The position numbers and the translations under genes were made by a program. Positions 9,309 to 20,145 of a stretch of 64,000 nt of DNA are shown here, piece after piece. The notes beneath the pieces are model-generated. The model worked only from the letters and a program-made list of their open reading frames with translations, was not told the DNA's origin and did no database searches. The DNA comes from Dendrophyllia cribrosa (lineage: Eukaryota > Cnidaria > Anthozoa > Scleractinia > Dendrophylliidae): contig JAJLRJ010000009.1 in assembly GCA_024195265.1 (NCBI GenBank), forward strand, positions 31,467,774 through 31,531,773, in the 5' to 3' direction. Within the stretch, counting starts at the first letter, position 1; each line of letters opens with the position of its first letter.

Positions 9309-11543
9309 GAAATCATTTCGTGGGTTTGGGAGTATGACGAAAACTTCGATAACAATATCACTCATGGACTATCTGGAGTGAATGCAATTCAATGGGTAGA
9401 TTCCATGGGGAACCCCACAGTGGTCAGCGGCGAGATGGCAGCGCGTGAACTAGGGCAAAAAGTCACGCGTGTGGAACAAGGCGAGGTTATTGGGGATGTA
9501 AATGAGTTGTCCTTCCGAGACCCTAGTAATTTTAGAGCTGGAGAGCTTCACGCTCACTATTCGTTTTGGGAGGAAGTTGCGGAGCGATGCCCTGAAGTGG
9601 CGACTCAAACCGATGTCTTGGATTGGATCAAAAATCAAGTTTCTATTTTTCCGTACTTTCGACATTTCAAGGGCTCGTTTAAAGGCGAACAGTACGACTC
9701 CGACCGCCCACCCCACAAGCTGTTTAGAAACAACATGTCATGCAAACCTTTTGTCCGCTTTGTGCAGGAAACTTTGATTAGTCGTCTGGGGACTGGGGCG
9801 ATATCTTTGGTAGGGAGAGTTGGAGAGGTGGCTCCGCCGCACATTGTACTACCCCTGACTGTTGAGCCGTCAAAGCCCCGCCTCTGTCATGACGCACGCT
9901 ATTTGAATCTCTGGATGAAGGACAATCCTTTCACTCTAGATACCCTTAATGACTTGCCTCGTTATGTAACGGAAGATTCATTTCAAACTGTGTTGGATGA
10001 TAAGTCTGGGTATGATCACATTTTGCTTACAGAGAGTAGCCGTCCTTTCTTTGGTATACAATGGGGTGGCTGGTTTTTTACGTACAATACCTTGCCTTTT
10101 GGTTGGAAGGTTTCTCCTTTTGTTTACCACACGACAGGTCTCTTAGCAACTGTTTTTTTTCGTTCAATTGGCATTCCATGCCTACTTTACATTGACGATC
10201 GTCACAATGGTCAACTTCAAGTATCGTTTGAGAAAGGGGAATACGCTACCTTCAGTTCGGCAGGTGAACACAATTATGCAGCTGCTAAGTCTGCCATTTT
10301 CCTGATCGCCTACTATTTAATTGGACTGGGTTATTTTCTTGGTCTTTCGAAATCTATTCTCATCCCAGCAAAGATTGTCCCGTATCTTGGATTTATGGCT
10401 GATTCTTCGACACAAATGTTTCATCTGATTCCAGAGAAGAAGGATAAATTTATTACCCTTATTCATAAGACACTTGAGTCATCTTATGTCTCAGTTAAAA
10501 CGTTGCAACGCCTTGTGGGGAAATGTGTCTCCTTCGCTAGAGCAGTGCCGGCAGCGAAGCTCTTTACAAGAGAAATGAATGCTGCGATCTCAAAGGGCTT
10601 ACGTTCCCAGAGGCCGATTTTGTTACGAGGTGCTCTGCGAGAAGAGATCGCGCATTGGCTGTTCCTTGAAAATTGGGATGACCCAATACCATGGCGCGAT
10701 GAACGCCATATTCAAGTTTCTGTGGCAACGGATGCATCCTCCTCGGGATGGGGGGCTACGATTGTTTCTCCAAATCACCGTCAGATTTTTGATTATTGGT
10801 CTCAGGAAGAGTGCACATGGGACATTGCAACAAAGGAAGCCATGGCGATTAATAAGATGCTATTATCGTGCTCGGATGAAGTCCGTAATACGCGTGTCGA
10901 TGTGCATGTTGACAATCAGGCGGTTATTCACGCATGGAACAATCAGGGTGGAAGGAGTGCACAACTAAACAATGCCATGAAGGTGTTATTTTCAACGACT
11001 GCTGCTCTGAATGTCTTGTTGCATCTTTTGTATGTCCGATCTGCAGATAATCCGGCAGATGGTCCCTCTCGACACAGATCTTCTTCGGATTACTGCCTGG
11101 CAGATAGTATGTGGCAAAAAGTTCAGCGAGAATTTGGGGGCTCTACGGGGCACACGTTTGATCTGATGTCGTTGGATTCCAACGTACAAAAGGACTGGTC
11201 TGGGAACAGTCTTCCTCACTTTACTCCGGTCTCTTCCCCAGGGTCTGCGGGTGTTAACTTCTTTGCCCAGGATCTGACAGCATTCGGGCCTCTCATGCAA
11301 TGCCCATATGTTTTTCCACCTCCAGTCTTGGTTGGTCCAGTCCTACGCTATTTACGAAGGATGAAACAAGCATGCACAATCGCTGTTTTGGACAGTTACC
11401 CTAAAAAATATTGGTGGCCTTTGTTACATGGTCATGCAAACAAAGCAGTGAAAATGGCTTCTACAGGGGATGACCGTGTACTTCTTGTACCTTCGAATCA
11501 AGGTTGGATCCCACGCCCAGGCGGAATCCCGGGAGATCTTTGG
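9309..11543 (+). CDS. pol: Element 3 ORF2: reverse transcriptase and RNase H
   Basis: The exon starts after the ttttccctag acceptor at 9308 and is phase 0, giving about 745 codons to a possible donor at 11543; without splicing the frame ends at 11564. RT motifs in order are VLDDKSGYD (motif A, near 9990), LPFGWKVSPFVYH (B), and YIDD at 10188-10199 (C), then LGYFLGLSKS and VPYLGF. RNase H follows: TDASSSGWGA near 10730, TKEAMAI, HVDNQAVIHAWN and SADNPADGPSR, giving the D-E-D-D set. It copies element RNA into DNA and degrades the template. The first ATG, at 9405, lies about 32 codons in, so start by splicing fits better than internal initiation. Confidence 0.88.
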
Positions 11544-11618
11544 GTGTTCTCGGTTGTTTTTTAGACGTTTTCTACTGAACTTAGATTGATTTTTGTTCTT
11601 ATATTCTCTGTTGTTTAG
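11544..11618 (+). other. Possible 75-bp intron joining RT to YR
   Basis: TGG|gtgttc at 11543/11544 and ctctgttgtttag| at 11618 are both phase 0. Splicing would fuse RT/RNase H to the recombinase in one frame of about 1,200 residues. The acceptor is good and the donor weak. The alternative is separate translation. Confidence 0.45.
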
Positions 11619-12986
11619 GAACTCCCTTTGGTGGCCAAACTATTTGTACCATCTGTTCGCTGTCCTGTTTGTAGTCGGGCTAATGACAGTGACTTCAGAT
11701 TTTGCCAGTATTGTGGTTACAAGAGAAAGATTTTTTCCTCAGGGAAGAAGAGTGATACATTAAAAGTTGATCTTGATTCTTTAGATAAACGGTTACAGCA
11801 ATTATTGAATTTTGATCAGGCCACTAGTTATTCGAAACAAAAGGATTCCCTACAAAAGGAATTAGAAACCTTTTTATCAGCCCTGCCAGGACAAGTGTCC
11901 TTAGCTACTGTTTCTCCCCGGGATATATGCCGTTTTCTCATTTTCAAGGATAAGGATGGTCGAACGCAGATCCATCACAATGGTTGCAAATTTGTTGGGC
12001 AACGGGGTAAACAAACTTGTGGTTGTCCTTTCCGATTATCTTATAAAACTGTAGATTCTTATATTGGAAAACTAAGATCTATTTTTCACGCCATTGGGAG
12101 GGAGGGTGAATGGGATAAAAGGCTGGGATTAGGCAATCCTGCAGCAGATAAATCCGTTAAGGATTATCTTCGTGTGGTGACTGCGGAGCAATTAAGGGCA
12201 AGGGTAACCCCTAAGCAGGCGACGCCTTTCTTTATTGACAAACTTACCCAGCTTTCTCTTTTCTTGGAAAAGCGCCTGGTACAATCCATTAATAAGCCGC
12301 TGCAATGTTTCATTATCGCTCGGGACCAGGCCTACTTCAAAACAGTTTTCTTCAGTGGTGATCGCCCCGGGGACTTGGGCCAAGTTAAGGTAGCTGAAAT
12401 TTTGCGTTTTCCCAATGATGATGGGTTTTTGTTTAATCATGTGTGGGGGAAAACCCTAAGGGATGGTGACTCCAATGTTTTTGGAATAAGAAGAAATCCA
12501 CAATCCGTTATTTGTCCCATTAGAGGCATTGAACGTTATGTTGATATTGCTCGGGGAATGCAGGTTGACCTTACCCGCGGCTATTTATTCCGCCCAACAA
12601 CACCTGATGGTGGGATATCGGATGCCTCCCTTACTTCAGCTACTGCAGAGGCCCGACTTAAATTTTATTTAAATGAAATGGGGGAGAATGACGGCGAAAC
12701 GTTGCATGGGTTTCGATCAGGGTGCGCAATAACCTTAGCTCTGTCAGGGGCAGAATTAACAGAGATAATGGATCATGTTGGGTGGAACCGCAGGCACACT
12801 GCTTTACATTACCTACAGTTAGCAAAAGTACTGAACCCTTTTGGGGCTTCTGCTAAACTAGCGTCCAGTGAAGTGATGAATGTTAATAATACATGGACGG
12901 ACATGAATGAACTGAAGCGCTTCCTTTGCGCTTTTCCATCTATTAGTTCACAGAAGAGACCTTTTCAGACTGATAAGCAAGATTAG
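11619..12986 (+). CDS. Element 3 tyrosine recombinase
   Basis: An open exon of 455 residues after the acceptor; it has no early ATG. The N-terminus has a four-Cys zinc-ribbon-like motif (CPVCSRANDSDFRFCQYCG). Counting from base 11628, the lambda-integrase-family active site is Arg246 (SGDRPGDLG), His360 and Arg363 (LHGFRSG), Trp at the second His position (HVGW), and nucleophile Tyr395 (TALHYLQL), nine residues after the Trp as usual. Trp at that position occurs in active members of the family. The enzyme would integrate a circular DNA copy by strand exchange at actattcat. The C-terminal tail (MNELKRFLCAFP) also survives in element 1. Confidence 0.88.
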   Translation, partial: ELPLVAKLFVPSVRCPVCSRANDSDFRFCQYCGYKRKIFSSGKKSDTLKVDLDSLDKRLQQLLNFDQATSYSKQKDSLQKELETFLSALPGQVSLATVSPRDICRFLIFKDKDGRTQIHHNGCKFVGQRGKQTCGCPFRLSYKTVDSYIGKLRSIFHAIGREGEWDKRLGLGNPAADKSVKDYLRVVTAEQLRARVTPKQATPFFIDKLTQLSLFLEKRLVQSINKPLQCFIIARDQAYFKTVFFSGDRPGDLGQVKVAEILRFPNDDGFLFNHVWGKTLRDGDSNVFGIRRNPQSVICPIRGIERYVDIARGMQVDLTRGYLFRPTTPDGGISDASLTSATAEARLKFYLNEMGENDGETLHGFRSGCAITLALSGAELTEIMDHVGWNRRHTALHYLQLAKVLNPFGASAKLASSEVMNVNNTWTDMNELKRFLCAFPSISSQKRPFQTDKQD

Positions 12987-13094
12987 CTATGTAATAGACG
13001 TTTTTGTGATCTACCAATATACTGTTTTGGGTAGGTTTGGGAATTGTAAGGTTTGGGGTATTCATAGATAAATTGATGTTTGTTGTAAGTAAGA

Positions 13095-13124
13095 AATAAA
13101 GGAAAGAGCTTGTCATGAAATAAA
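13095..13124 (+). terminator. Poly(A) signals at the 3' end of element 3
   Basis: AATAAA at 13095-13100 and 13119-13124, just upstream of B1. Confidence 0.5.
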
Positions 13125-13147
13125 GTTGAACAGTATGGCGTGAGTGG

Positions 13148-13223
13148 CGCTGAGCAATATTATTTCCCATATCTTATTTCAACTGAGCATGAATAGAGTG
13201 TTATGAAATAGATTACTATTCAT
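13148..13223 (+). repeat. Element 3 repeat B1 (76 bp)
   Basis: Matches 13479-13554 by eye and ends in actattcat, overlapping the start of A2. Confidence 0.87.
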
Positions 13224-13382
13224 AACACTCCTAATGATATGCGAAACTGAAATACATTAAATTAACACATCCTTTGCGATTCAATGCACGCAGGCATGTG
13301 CAGAAGGGTGTCCTAAGGGTATAAATACTGAGTCAAAGCAGAATAGCACTCCTTTCGTGCTTAGTCTCAGCCAGCGGAGCAG
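13215..13382 (+). repeat. Element 3 repeat A2 (168 bp)
   Basis: Second copy of A1. It is followed by a C-rich linker with the complementary motif at 13417-13432 and a short aagccaagct/agcttggctt hairpin near 13450-13474. Confidence 0.87.
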
Positions 13383-13478
13383 TGATGGAGGGATCGGCCC
13401 ACCCGCCCACCCTGACAAAATTCGCGTGGGTCAAAAACACTGCTACCCTAAGCCAAGCTGTTCCAGCTTGGCTTAGAC

Positions 13479-13554
13479 CGCTGAGCAATATTATTTCCCA
13501 TATCTTATTTCAACTGAGCATGAATAGAGTGTTATGAAATAGATTACTATTCAT
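13479..13554 (+). repeat. Element 3 repeat B2, right end
   Basis: Second copy of B1. Its actattcat runs straight into ggccctcgtg of the element 2 A2 repeat. Confidence 0.87.
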
Positions 13555-13631
13555 TGGCCCTCGTGCATAGTATATAAGCATGCATTAATTATTCATAGTT
13601 GTCAGTTTTGCCTAACTTTGGTTAGAATCGT
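13548..13631 (+). repeat. Element 2 repeat A2 (84 bp)
   Basis: Copy of 3672-3755, displaced almost 10 kb by element 3. It includes a second TATATAAG. Confidence 0.85.
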
Positions 13632-14056
13632 CCCACCCACCCACCCCTTCTTGGGTTCGTAGATTGTTTAGTCAAAGAGCATGAAGTATTTAAAATTTTA
13701 AGAGAATTTTGGGGCTTGATTTTGATGGCGTTAATTCTTCTGCATTTCTGCTCCGACGATTTTGCTGAAACGTGGTAAGGGTATGTATTAAGTCAATGTA
13801 AGCTGATTCCAGAAATTTAACACAAATATAACAGCAAAATTTTTCACATGGTGCGATTTTGTTAAAAAAAGTGGGGTTCATTTAAGCCCGATTATCACTA
13901 AAAATATTTTTTCTCATTAAAATCGAATTCTATCATATTATTGCTAGATAATAGCTGTAAGTTTTCGCAAAGTTTTAGAGGCATCGCTTTAGAGCCGGAA
14001 AAGTTATGAGACAAAGTTTGTCAAAGACGAGTGCGCCCGAAATAACAACGGAGCCT
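13632..14056 (+). other. Intergenic, after the YR cluster
   Basis: A C-rich linker (cccacccaccc) and AT-rich sequence. No gene and no B2 of element 2 are seen. Confidence 0.5.
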
Positions 14057-14943
14057 CGCTTGAAATGCAAAATGCGCTCACCTGTGACCTGGATGCAATT
14101 TCGCAACGGCAAACTTTTGGTCATAACTTCTTTGTTTTTTACTCTATTGCAATAATTCTTTTTGTATCTCCTAGTTGAATGAAGCATGGATTAATAAATA
14201 TGAACCGATTTTCTTCGAAACAAATACAGGGGCCAAAATCTGAATTTGCGCAAACCCCTCATTTCATATTGAGGCCCTCCTAGAAAATAATTGGTCCGTT
14301 TTATTTGGCTCAAAATTTGCGAATCGACTTCCTTTGATATAGTATAGAATGTTGCCAAGTTACAAACAATTCGTCGGAACAGAAACGCTGCAACAGTAAT
14401 GCCGTCAACTTTGGAGCTTATTTCCACCCGAGGTGAAATAAATATTTATTGAACCTCGAAAAATAATCATCATGGACACTCAACACCAAGAATATGTTGT
14501 ATAGGCATGCGTTATTTCTTACAGCAAGTGCTACGGCAAACCATTAAAATTTACTGACTCAGTCTTTAGATCAACACACATGGCGAAAACGCCCTAAATA
14601 TGTAATATTGCTTTCCTCTTAATTTTTCCGAGATAATATATTATTTTCTCCTAAAACATATAACGACAAGAAACTGGTAGTATTGGTGAAACTTACGAAC
14701 CGGTTTTGGTCACTCTAGGTGTTTTCCTGGTTGATAAACAACTTGTCGAAACTGCGGCATTCGCCCTATGGTCTTGCACGCAGATTTTAGGCTTCGTTAT
14801 TCACGAATGGAAATTAAATTTCACAATAGGAAATACAAAAAGAATTATTGCAATAGAGTAAAAAACAAAGAAGTTACGATCAAAAGTTTGCCGTTGCGAA
14901 ATTGCATCCAGGTCACAGATGAGCGCATTTTGTATTTCGAGCG
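14057..14943. mobile_element. Foldback element with ~115-bp arms
   Basis: The arm at 14057-14172 is the inverted complement of 14828-14943, sharing for example gtaaaaaacaaagaagtta. The middle has no convincing ORF. Just outside the right arm, acacgaagttccggtata recurs inverted near 15990-16006, hinting at a larger nested structure. Class unknown. Confidence 0.7.
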
Positions 14944-15084
14944 AGTCACCTTAAACACGAAGTTCCGGTATAAAAGGAGCCTGGCCTGGCTATTCTTACC
15001 TCCAGTCGTCAATCAACCACTGAAGCGTTAACAACTGATAAAGAACATGCGTCATTGCTAAGACCATTGCTAACACAATTTGGA

Positions 15085-15284
15085 AAAACTTTCTACACCT
15101 ATTTCAAAAAAAGGTTGCTCTTTTGTGATCCATGATGCGTGATGCATGATCCATGTTTCATAGCCCGTGGTGCATTGTGTTAGAGTCTTTTTGATAAAAT
15201 ACTTATTGACTGAGTTAGGTCGGGCCGGACGGGAAAATATTTGACTCTCGGTCATGGCGCTCGGTCCGTACGCCATGACCTCTA

Positions 15285-15327
<43 letters not shown>

Positions 15328-15812
15328 GCATATGCATATTATTGTTCATTTTTCTAAAAGTTCACAACTCGTTTTTTAAAGCTCGATGCTCGCAATCCCA
15401 CGTGCGTGCGAAAGCAAAGATAGGGGGAAAATTTGCATATTATCTACAGCCGAATTCGTTGTATTGCGACCCGTGTTGTTGTAATAATCCCTCCAAACCT
15501 ATTCCCCATGCATTGTGCTTATACGCTGTCAGAAATTAGAAAGCTCTGCACTTATCGCCTCACAGTTCACTTTGACACCCCTAGATAGAAACATGTCTCC
15601 TCCTCCGAATGCTGCAAAAAATGCCTGAACCAAATAACCCTCCACCGGAGGTCTTCAGAATACGGTGCGGGCATTTTTGTAGCATTTATACGGAGTTGCA
15701 ACGGTGAAGGCACAGCTCCCATGATGCACCGCAGGCTATGAAACATGGATCATGCATCACGCATCATGGATCACAAAAGCAACCTTTTTTGAAATAGGTG
15801 TATATGAAAGTT
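15085..15812. mobile_element. Foldback element with ~75-bp arms
   Basis: The ends around 15098-15172 and 15733-15805 are inverted copies (cacctatttcaaaaaaggtt, and a tgatgcgtgatgcatgatcc stretch). There is no coding capacity. It contains a smaller hairpin element at 15195-15331. Confidence 0.75.
15195..15331. repeat. Nested hairpin element
   Basis: Arms reading cttattgactgagt, then ggacgggaaaatatttg, face their inverted copy around a short centre near 15262. Confidence 0.75.
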
Positions 15813-16462
15813 GTATCAGAAGTCTTTATGACTTTCTATTTCTTTTTTTGCTTAGGTAAAATCTTGGTTTAATTAGATTTTTGAAGCAAATTATATTATA
15901 TTTAACCACGTTTTGTGACTGAAAGACGCTTTAGTTTGCATTTCACACTCAAAAGGTGTGAAATGGGGGAGGAGCTAAGCCTTTCATACCGGAACTTCGT
16001 GTATAAACTATTTTGATCGGCAGTAATTACATGAATAGGTTGTTTTCACGGCTGATATGTTGGCGGTCAAAACAATGAAATTTCCATCCTTTGGGAATTG
16101 AACTCTATTTTTATGCAAAAATTGGTTATTGTTTGTGACCACCAACATGGCCGCCGTAAAAACGGGTTTACCTCGCTGTAAAACCTGTGACTTTTTTCTT
16201 TGTTTTCTCCCTTGTTGTCTTGCACTCTGTTTCAGTACCTTTTGTTTTCTTTGTTTTACGTCACTCTTGAGTTGGCAGGTTTTTACACCGAGGATGAGCT
16301 GTAAAAACCGCCTATTGTCAGCCAGACCGCCACACAAAGAAGATCTACATATTAAAAGCAGACGATTTAACGACGACGATTTTCATAGTCTTTCTCGTAC
16401 TTCACTACGCAAACAACCCGTTATATAGTTCGCTTTACTATCCACGGTCATTTATTGCTTAA

Positions 16463-16699
16463 TAGACCATTTTACAGTTGTGTGTTTGGTGACCTGGCCT
16501 TTGAATGGAAGCGAGGCTGGAGGTGACCTTGTTTTGATACAGACCTTAGTGCTTTTCATATGTTAATAATGTTTTTCTCATGCTAACTAGCTAAATTTAC
16601 ATATGAAAAGCACTAAGTTCTGTATCACAACAAGGTCACCGCCAGCCTCACTTCCATTCAAAGGCCAGGTCACCAAGCACACAACTGTAAAATGGTCTA
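16463..16699. mobile_element. TTAA-flanked foldback MITE (237 bp)
   Basis: Inverted ends starting tagaccattttacagttgtg lie between TTAA duplications at 16459-16462 and 16700-16703. TTAA target use is typical of piggyBac-group transposons, so a piggyBac-mobilised MITE is inferred. Confidence 0.75.
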
Positions 16700-16703
16700 T
16701 TAA

Positions 16704-18045
16704 GGCTTGCATGCTGCCTCCGAAAAATAAAGAATTTTAATTAATGAGATGTGAGGTAGGATTCATAAAATACTATTGTGTCTTTCATTTGTCGTTCATT
16801 TGTACAATTGATAGATGAAATTCAAACGTTAAAAGAGTCAACATTTCACATGATCTTACATGATGATCCAGTGATGATGTTTATATCGAGTATTGCCCCA
16901 CTTCGTGTCCATGCGTGACAGTTGATCGTCTACTCCGGTCAGCGGATTAGTGTTAAAGTTTAAAGTTTTCCGTGAAAATCGAATGCATCTCAGTTTCCGC
17001 GAAAGCCTTATTTCAGTGAAGCAATATTTTCTTTTTTGTTTCGAAGCACACCGAAACCAATATAAATGAACCAATGCAGACTTCAACCGGCATCTTAACT
17101 GGAGATCAGTGAAATCAGTGACGGATTCGGTAAGCATTGCAGTAATAATAGCTGGTAATATTAAAACATCACACTGACTGATCTTAAAACAGGACTACAG
17201 GTAATAATTTAGAGACCATACTGACTTGTGTCGGAAAAATCTCGGAATTTTCATTATAATTTCGTAGAAAATAGGACTTTGAGTTGGTTAAAAGCTCGTC
17301 TAGCGTGATCTGCTTTGTAATAACAATGCATTATTACGCGGCAAATTTTTGTAGTCTACGGAAGTATTGTTTCATTTGGGCTTCAGTTTCCGTGTTTTGA
17401 CAAGTCCAGCCTTCGTGTTATTTTCAATCGGCCGTTTTAAAAAGTATTTTCTCCCGAAAATATAGAAAATTACGTTTGTTGGGATAGTTTGTTGTTCACT
17501 TAATTGGACCTCAACGATTGAATTGCTTCTTTATAACACATGAAATTTGAATAATATGTAGACATGGAAATATTTTTGTTTAAGCATGTATTGTTGTCGT
17601 AACCTTATACTTAGCAGTTGTACAAATAACAGTCAGATTTCTAAAACTATTTAGTTAAGATAATACGATTTTAATTCTTACCTAGGCTTCAGTTAAAAGA
17701 AAATATTTTTCTATTCGCAGCTTTTCTTTTTCGATATTTCTTTGGCCGTCACGCACCTGATTCATTGATTGTCAGTTTTGATTGATACTATTATATTTAT
17801 AAAACACACCACATGGCGCTTTGTTACCTTTACGGATTAAGCTCTGAAGTGTAATTATTTCTGTTTTTCGTTTCCAGGCGTCGTGTAGTTCAGACTCAAA
17901 ACCCTGTTGTTTGGATCCCGTATATATTACTACGCTTTGAAATGGGTTAATAACCGGATCTGAGTAGCCGGTCAAAAGAGCTTTTTACCCGCCAGGAGTT
18001 GAGAAACAGTTCATTTGCAGTGTGGAATATTTAGACAGGAGACAC
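16704..18045 (+). other. Intergenic stretch upstream of the HELZ2-like gene
   Basis: AT-rich. No supported gene or repeat was seen. It probably contains the promoter of the downstream gene, but no TATA box could be chosen with confidence. Confidence 0.4.
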
Positions 18046-18081
18046 ATGCTCCTAAGCCCAGATCAGGTTTCTTTTTTTAAG
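18046..18081 (+). CDS. Possible first coding exon of the HELZ2-like gene
   Basis: ATG followed by 12 codons (MLLSPDQVSFFK) ends exactly at ttttttaag|gtaagac, a good donor in phase 0. That phase suits the exon starting at 20146. The distance and short length leave this weak. If it is wrong, the true start lies elsewhere upstream of 20146. Confidence 0.3.
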
Positions 18082-20145
18082 GTAAGACATATTATGGTCA
18101 TTGTAGTTTGCGTTACAATTACTTACCCCAAGGCCCAGCCGATGGCTAGCAAGCTGATCTGATGAACTCTGATCGTGAATCTAGTATTAAAGGGATACTT
18201 TCCCCCTACTGAAATAGCAAAATTTCGCTTAACTTATTTCCATGTTATATCACCAAATGCCACCAAATGTACAACTTAATTGGATAAAACGAATTTATAG
18301 AGCACAACAGAAGCCGTAGTTTGTAGATAAAGTGCAGGATTGCAAGGATGGATATGGATTACAGTTCGTCAAATTTGATTTTGTGACCGGCGGTCATGAA
18401 ATCAAAATAGTCATTCTTGTGGAGTTTGGATTATTTTGGCCGTTATATTTTCCGTTAGTTAATATATATTTTCTTCCATCACTTATATAAGGCGATTTAT
18501 TTTCCCTCATAATTTTTTTCCTTTCAAAGTGTTTTCAGTGCAACACTGACTACAACAAGTTTTGCATATCCTTTTTGCACATGACAAAGCGGGTGGGCAA
18601 ACTTTTAAGAGTAATTTGTAAATCTTGGCCACATTAATATCCAGAAAAGTTCCGAAAATAATTTTATTTAAAGAGGGTAGTAAAAACACTTTAAAGTCGG
18701 AGACTGATAAACTAGTGGCTCTCAATGCTTATTACACATTGATTCAGTTTCTCATATTAAAGGTTTCAGAACCGATTGAAATCTTTTTTATTTGTTGGTT
18801 TGCGTGGTCTGTTTATTTGTTTATTTATCCAATTGTTTATTCATTATTTCAATTGAGGCTAGTCTAAGTTAAAACGCGTACGACAAAGCCTTATTAACGT
18901 GACACAAAACTGAATAGGCCCAAGATTTTGGCTCAGTGATGGTAAAAGTCAAATTCAGATATCAGTGGTGTACAGGTACTTTTTTGGTTGGAGTCAAATG
19001 TTCGTGCTGTTTCTATTATTGTCCAATGTGTATATCTAAGTTTGTTTGTTTGTTTGTTTGTGTGTGTCTGTTAATATTTTGGAGGTGGTTTAGGGGATGT
19101 TCTTTATCTGACATTTCTATCTTATGTTGCGTTAATAGCCCTAAGCAAAAGGGAAGCAGCATTTACAACCAAATATGGCATATCAAAGGTAAATGGTACT
19201 TTCATGTAAAGTCAGTTCACAGAAGATAAACATTTAATTTAAGTATAATATTGTTATGTAATTAAATCATTTTTTTCAGTGAAAACAATTCATACTTAAG
19301 CCTAAAAACAACTTCACAAATTCCAATTTGTGTTTAAAACTGTTGATAGTTGAAAAACAAGAGCCCATTAACATAACAGTAATGTTCATCACACAACACA
19401 GTTAAGTCTGGCAAATTATTTTCCCTGATTAATGAGAAATCATTTCACTGATAGTTAATGGAGTTGTAATTAGCTCAAACGCATTATCAGTTATAACCGT
19501 ACGTCTGAATATTCACGGCGACTAGAACTGCAAATTGTTCTATTAAAGAATTTAGCTAAATAGTAATCCAAACAATGTATCGCCAGTCTTTTTTTTTTTC
19601 CACATACTAATTTAAATGCTTTTGTTAATGTTGGTTTCAGTTTCGCGTCCTATGATGCTCTGCTTCAAGATTTACCTTTTCCAATACCACGGGTTTGTAT
19701 TCTTTGGAATTATAGCAACCAAGAAATCATGAAGTAAAAAAAGAAAAAAAAAGAAATCGGCATATGTTCAGTGTACAAAAAACAACACCTGACAACAGCA
19801 ATTTTCAATAAATAGGACTAAAATGTCACATTACTTAAAAGTATATTTATTTATGCCTCCCGGTTTTTCAAGAGTGAAAATGTGCCAGGCATTCCTCACT
19901 GATGTCAATATGTTTGTTTGTTTGTTTGTTTTTACACTGCGATTTCATTTTGAAAAGAAAAAACGGTCTGTTATTTTTCAATTAGATTCCAGTGTTAACG
20001 GTGCTAGTGTTAATAGTGTTAATATGCACATGAAAACGTTGCTGAAAGGCAAACGGATTTGAAATAGTGTTATAGTCTCCTAACACTTCGACCAAAGGTA
20101 AGTTTTTGTCTCTTCTACTCTTAGTAACTTACCTTTTCTCCTAAG
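18082..20145 (+). other. Upstream intron or 5' flank
   Basis: Bases 18190-18450 resemble 26030-26230 (both have gtgcaggattgcaagg-like text and attcttgtgga), so this is a dispersed repeat. TTTG microsatellites are at 19038-19060 and 19912-19930. There is a spare strong donor (accaaag|gtaagt) at 20098. No coding exon is supported. Confidence 0.45.

Larger units (their letters stand above)
6382..13554 (+). mobile_element. Element 3: apparently complete Ngaro-type YR retrotransposon (7.2 kb)
   Basis: The split direct repeats are A1 6382-6549, B1 13148-13223, A2 13215-13382 and B2 13479-13554. Gag, RT/RNase H and tyrosine recombinase follow in that order on one strand. There is no methyltransferase domain, no DDE integrase and no protease, which fits Ngaro better than DIRS1. 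All frames are open and all recognised catalytic motifs are present, so it may be recent. It is inserted at the actattcat core of element 2 without an obvious extra target duplication, as expected for YR-mediated integration of a circular intermediate. Confidence 0.88.
3672..13631 (+). mobile_element. Element 2: Gag-only YR retroelement, split by element 3
   Basis: An 84-bp repeat at 3672-3755 recurs at 13548-13631 with two visible mismatches, marking A1 and A2. Between them lie a frameshifted gag, a short ORF2 start, and then element 3. Removing element 3 restores a continuous B1-A2 junction across one actattcat. RT and YR are absent. No copy of B2 is recognised after 13631, where only a short C-rich linker like those of elements 1 and 3 is seen, so the right end is probably lost or diverged. 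Its own sequence is 3672-6381 plus 13555 onward. Confidence 0.75.
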
